From Acidobacteriota bacterium (lineage in GTDB: Bacteria; Acidobacteriota; Terriglobia; Terriglobales; Acidobacteriaceae): a stretch of DNA of 9,203 nucleotides. The first letter of the stretch is position 1; every line of letters begins with the position of its first letter. The stretch is from positions 1 to 9,203 of the forward strand of contig JAJXUS010000052.1 of assembly GCA_021782675.1 (NCBI GenBank), given 5' to 3'. The translations under genes and the position numbers were made by a program. This document shows, piece by piece, positions 6,703-9,203 of the stretch. The notes beneath the pieces are model-generated. The model had not been told where the DNA came from. It saw only the letters and a program-made list of their open reading frames with translations, and did not search any database.

Positions 6703-7845
6703 TCAACCGCGCCGATCGCCGCCGACCAGCCGCCATTGCTCCACGCAATATGCGTCCGTCATGCCGGCGATGTAATCGACAATCGCTCGCGGCAGGCCTT
6801 CCTGCGCAGCGTGGGCCTGCTGCGATTGCGGCAGGCTCTCAGGATTCTGCATCCAGTGCCTGAACAGTCCGGAGATGGCTTCCTCCGCTAGCGCGTGGCC
6901 GCGATTCAAGTCCTCCGCGTGGTACAGCCTGCGAAACAGATACTGCTTGGCCTGCGCGCGAAGCTGCTCCATCTCCGGCGATAGCTGCGCCAGGCGCTCG
7001 TTCGCGGCCCGGACGTCACCCACGCTGGCACACCCGTACTGCTGCACCCGCGCATAGGTGGTGTTCACCAGGTCGTCGACCAGCGCGTTCAGCATGCGCC
7101 GCAGCCCCTCGCTCGCCAGCAGCTTGGGCTCCACGCGATATTTTTTCGCGGCTTCCTCATAAAAGCGCGCAAACAATGCGACGTTGGCACGCAGGTCTTC
7201 AATGTCGAGGATGCCTGCTTCCATACCGTCGTCCATATCTGCGGTCAGGTATGCAATCTCGTCAGACAGGTCGATCAATTGAGCTTCCAGCGGCGGCCGC
7301 GATTCCAGCAGATATTCGCGCAGCTCCGGGTGATCCTGCGGTACATAGTCCCGCGAGTGCTTGATGATGCCTTCCCGCACCCCGAGCGTCAGATTCAGCC
7401 CGCGAAAAGCCGCGTAGCGCTGCTCAAAAAACTCCACTACGCGCAGCGCGTGCAGATTGTGATCGAAGCGCAGCCCGTGCGGACGCAGTTGCGCATCCAG
7501 CGCCTGCTCCCCCGCATGGCCAAAGGGCGGATGGCCGATGTCGTGCGCCAGCGCGAGCGTTTCGCTCAGGTCCTCATTCAGATCGAGCGCGGCGGCGACG
7601 GTGCGCGCAATCTGTGTCACTTCGATCGTATGCGTCAGGCGGCTGCGGAAGTGGTCGGAGGAGCGATGGGTAAAAACCTGCGTCTTTCCAGCCAGCCGCC
7701 GGAAGGCGCGGGAGTGAATGATGCGGTCGCGGTCGCGTTGAAAGGGGGCGCGGTAGCCGTGGCGCGGTTCAGCGTGCAGACGCGCCGACAGCGGGTCCCC
7801 GGCGTTGCCCCGCACCGAGCACGGACGCAGCGACGTCGGACGCAT
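6703..7845 (-). CDS. dgt: dGTPase-like HD-domain deoxynucleoside triphosphate triphosphohydrolase (type 2)
   Basis: A 380-residue HD-superfamily protein of the kind that splits dNTPs into deoxynucleoside and triphosphate, in the cytosol. The N-terminal block APFQRDRDRIIHSRAFRRL (33-51), KTQVF (54-58), and RLTHTIEV carrying metal His72 are typical. ALAHDIGHPPFGHAGE gives the His101-Asp102 pair, and LSDEIAY gives Asp195, completing the metal site. The C-terminal DYIAGMTDAY is also family-typical. The ATG at 7845 sits two bases after the stop of the upstream TPR gene, so the two are probably co-transcribed and coupled; the ribosome site is poor. True dGTP preference, versus a broader dNTPase or an activity that needs an allosteric nucleotide, cannot be read from sequence. 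In this family the role is usually dNTP pool control or a defence-like depletion; the housekeeping neighbours here favour the former. Confidence 0.93.
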   Translation of the reverse strand: MRPTSLRPCSVRGNAGDPLSARLHAEPRHGYRAPFQRDRDRIIHSRAFRRLAGKTQVFTHRSSDHFRSRLTHTIEVTQIARTVAAALDLNEDLSETLALAHDIGHPPFGHAGEQALDAQLRPHGLRFDHNLHALRVVEFFEQRYAAFRGLNLTLGVREGIIKHSRDYVPQDHPELREYLLESRPPLEAQLIDLSDEIAYLTADMDDGMEAGILDIEDLRANVALFARFYEEAAKKYRVEPKLLASEGLRRMLNALVDDLVNTTYARVQQYGCASVGDVRAANERLAQLSPEMEQLRAQAKQYLFRRLYHAEDLNRGHALAEEAISGLFRHWMQNPESLPQSQQAHAAQEGLPRAIVDYIAGMTDAYCVEQWRLVGGDRRG

Positions 7846-7847
7846 TC

Positions 7848-9203
7848 TCAGGGCTTGCGTGGCTCGGTGGCGTGAGCCTGCTCTTTGGCAAGCTTCGCCT
7901 TCGCCTTATCCAGGCGCTTGCGAACCTTGCTCACGTCCGCCGGCTCCGCATCCGCCGGCACGGAGTTGGCATAATCCTGCAGGGAGCTTTGCCATTGCGT
8001 GATGGCACCCTGCAGATTGCCGGTCGCAGCGTACACCTCACCCAGATGGTCATGCACGGTCGGGTCGGTCGGGATCAGCGCGATGGCCTTTTGCAGCGTC
8101 TGCAGCGCCTGCGAATATTGGCCCATCTTGTAGTGCACCCAGCCCAGGGAGTCCAGGTAGGCGCCATTCTCCGGGTCGAGCTTGACCGCGTGTTGCACCA
8201 GCGCCAGCGCCTCCGGCAGGTTCTGCCCGCGGTCCGCCAGCATATAGCCCAGATAGTTCAGCGTCAGAGCGTTCTCCGGGTCCAGTTGCAGCGACTGGCG
8301 AAAGCTCTGCTCGGCCTGCGGAATATGCTTCTGCCGCTCCTCGAGCGCTCCGCGCAGGAACGCGATCAGGGCCTTTTCCGGGTCGGTGGTGCTCAGCTTG
8401 TCGGCCTGGTCGATTGCGTTCGACGCATCCTTCCACTTGCGCAGCCGCGTGTAAATCTGCCCCAGGGTCAGCCACGCTACGCGATCATTCGGTCCGCCTT
8501 TCACCTGCGTCTTCGCCAGGTCAATCCCTTCCTTGGCCTTGCCCGTATCCGCCAGCTCAGTCGCCAGGGTCAACTGCAGATCGGAGTTTGCCGGCTGCGC
8601 CTTCGCTGCCTGCTCCGCGGCCGCCGTCGCCTGCGGATACATCTTGGCGTCGCGGTAGGTATCCACAATGCCCTGATAGCCACGCGCCGCATAATCGCCG
8701 CCCAGCGGAATCAACTGCTGATACGTCTGCACGGCTTCCTGCGTCTTGCTCTGTTCGCGATACACCCCGGCCAGCCGGGACAGAAAGATGGCGCGATTGT
8801 TCTTTTCGTCCGCGGAGTACTGACCGTCCGGCCGCGAGGTCGCCATGGCCAGGCGCGATAACGTATCCGCCGCCTCTGTAAGGTGGCCTTCGGACTCGTC
8901 GATCATCGCCTCGTTGTAATGCAGCTCGACGGAGTCTGGATCCAGCGCGCGGGCGTGCTCCAGCGCCGCCTGGGCCTTGCGGAGATGGCCCACCGACCGT
9001 TCCAGCTCCGCCAGCCGCAGAAATGAGTGCGCGTCCTCGGGATCCTGCGTGGTGATGCCTTCATACAGCTTCAGCGCGGAGTCCGTATCGTTCTGCAGCA
9101 GCAGATCTTCCGCCAACCCGCGCTGCGCGTCAATGTTATCGGGCTGCATCGCAAGCGCCGCCTTGTAGGCGGCCATGGCCTTCTGCGTCTTCTTCTGCCG
9201 GTC
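7848..9203 (-). CDS. Tetratricopeptide (TPR) repeat protein, N-terminus cut by window edge
   Basis: The frame is open to the right edge (451 residues visible), so the start lies outside; the ATG at 9176 is inside the protein. About ten helical hairpins of TPR type are seen, with recognisable units such as AMAAYKAALAMQPDN, AQAALEHARALDPDS, AEQSFRQSLQLDPEN, ALALVQHAVKLDPEN and ALQTLQKAIALIPTDP. The stretch LNYLGYMLADRGQNLPEAL followed by GAYLDSLGWVHYKMGQY marks a family of large bacterial TPR proteins that are often exported or lipoproteins; the part that would show a signal peptide is missing. The last 35 residues are charged and rich in Lys and Ala. TPRs form a scaffold for protein binding, so no reaction is assigned. 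It is upstream of dgt in the same direction with a two-base gap. Confidence 0.9.
   Translation of the reverse strand, partial: DRQKKTQKAMAAYKAALAMQPDNIDAQRGLAEDLLLQNDTDSALKLYEGITTQDPEDAHSFLRLAELERSVGHLRKAQAALEHARALDPDSVELHYNEAMIDESEGHLTEAADTLSRLAMATSRPDGQYSADEKNNRAIFLSRLAGVYREQSKTQEAVQTYQQLIPLGGDYAARGYQGIVDTYRDAKMYPQATAAAEQAAKAQPANSDLQLTLATELADTGKAKEGIDLAKTQVKGGPNDRVAWLTLGQIYTRLRKWKDASNAIDQADKLSTTDPEKALIAFLRGALEERQKHIPQAEQSFRQSLQLDPENALTLNYLGYMLADRGQNLPEALALVQHAVKLDPENGAYLDSLGWVHYKMGQYSQALQTLQKAIALIPTDPTVHDHLGEVYAATGNLQGAITQWQSSLQDYANSVPADAEPADVSKVRKRLDKAKAKLAKEQAHATEPRKP

Noticed and set aside
5883..6863. Plus-strand open frame (326 codons) opposite the deacetylase gene
   Set aside because: The minus strand has all NodB motifs in order; the plus frame has no recognisable domain and crosses into dgt.
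7872..8861. Plus-strand open frame (329 codons) opposite the TPR gene
   Set aside because: It is the mirror of repeated TPR codons and has repetitive Leu/Arg/Gln content without any domain.

Overview
The window is GC-rich, compact chromosomal DNA of ordinary housekeeping type. It carries nine protein genes, two of them cut by the window edges, and only short gaps between genes. No mobile element, tRNA, rRNA or CRISPR array is visible. The gene content and the style of the proteins (variant DapF, Mpl, large TPR protein next to a type-2 dGTPase-like gene, C5-pathway HemL) suggest a Gram-negative with meso-diaminopimelate peptidoglycan. My best guess is an Acidobacteriota member (Acidobacteriaceae-like), but that is an impression and not a database result.

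Left block, minus strand, read leftwards from about 4335 to the left edge: purM, purN, dapF-like, ldcA, mpl (cut). The genes are packed with gaps of 8, -4, -4 and -4 bases, so they almost certainly form one operon with translational coupling. purM and purN are two steps of de novo purine (IMP) synthesis. ldcA and mpl belong to murein recycling: LdcA trims the recycled tetrapeptide to the tripeptide, and Mpl re-attaches the tripeptide to UDP-MurNAc. Between them lies a DapF homologue in which both catalytic cysteine positions are serine while the substrate-binding residues are kept. This is the most interesting observation in the window.

Middle: a divergent intergenic region (4336 to about 4509) separates purM from hemL, which is read rightwards. 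It holds an 8-bp perfect inverted repeat flanked by further copies of the same 7-mer, and candidate -10 boxes for both directions. hemL encodes glutamate-1-semialdehyde aminotransferase (heme/tetrapyrrole synthesis from glutamyl-tRNA).

Right block, minus strand, read leftwards from the right edge: a large TPR-repeat protein (cut), a dGTPase-like HD phosphohydrolase, and a membrane-anchored polysaccharide deacetylase. The deacetylase ends tail-to-tail with hemL, and both stop codons share one palindromic CTAG.

The common theme is cell-envelope upkeep (Mpl, LdcA, DapF-like, deacetylase) mixed with nucleotide metabolism (PurM, PurN, dGTPase).
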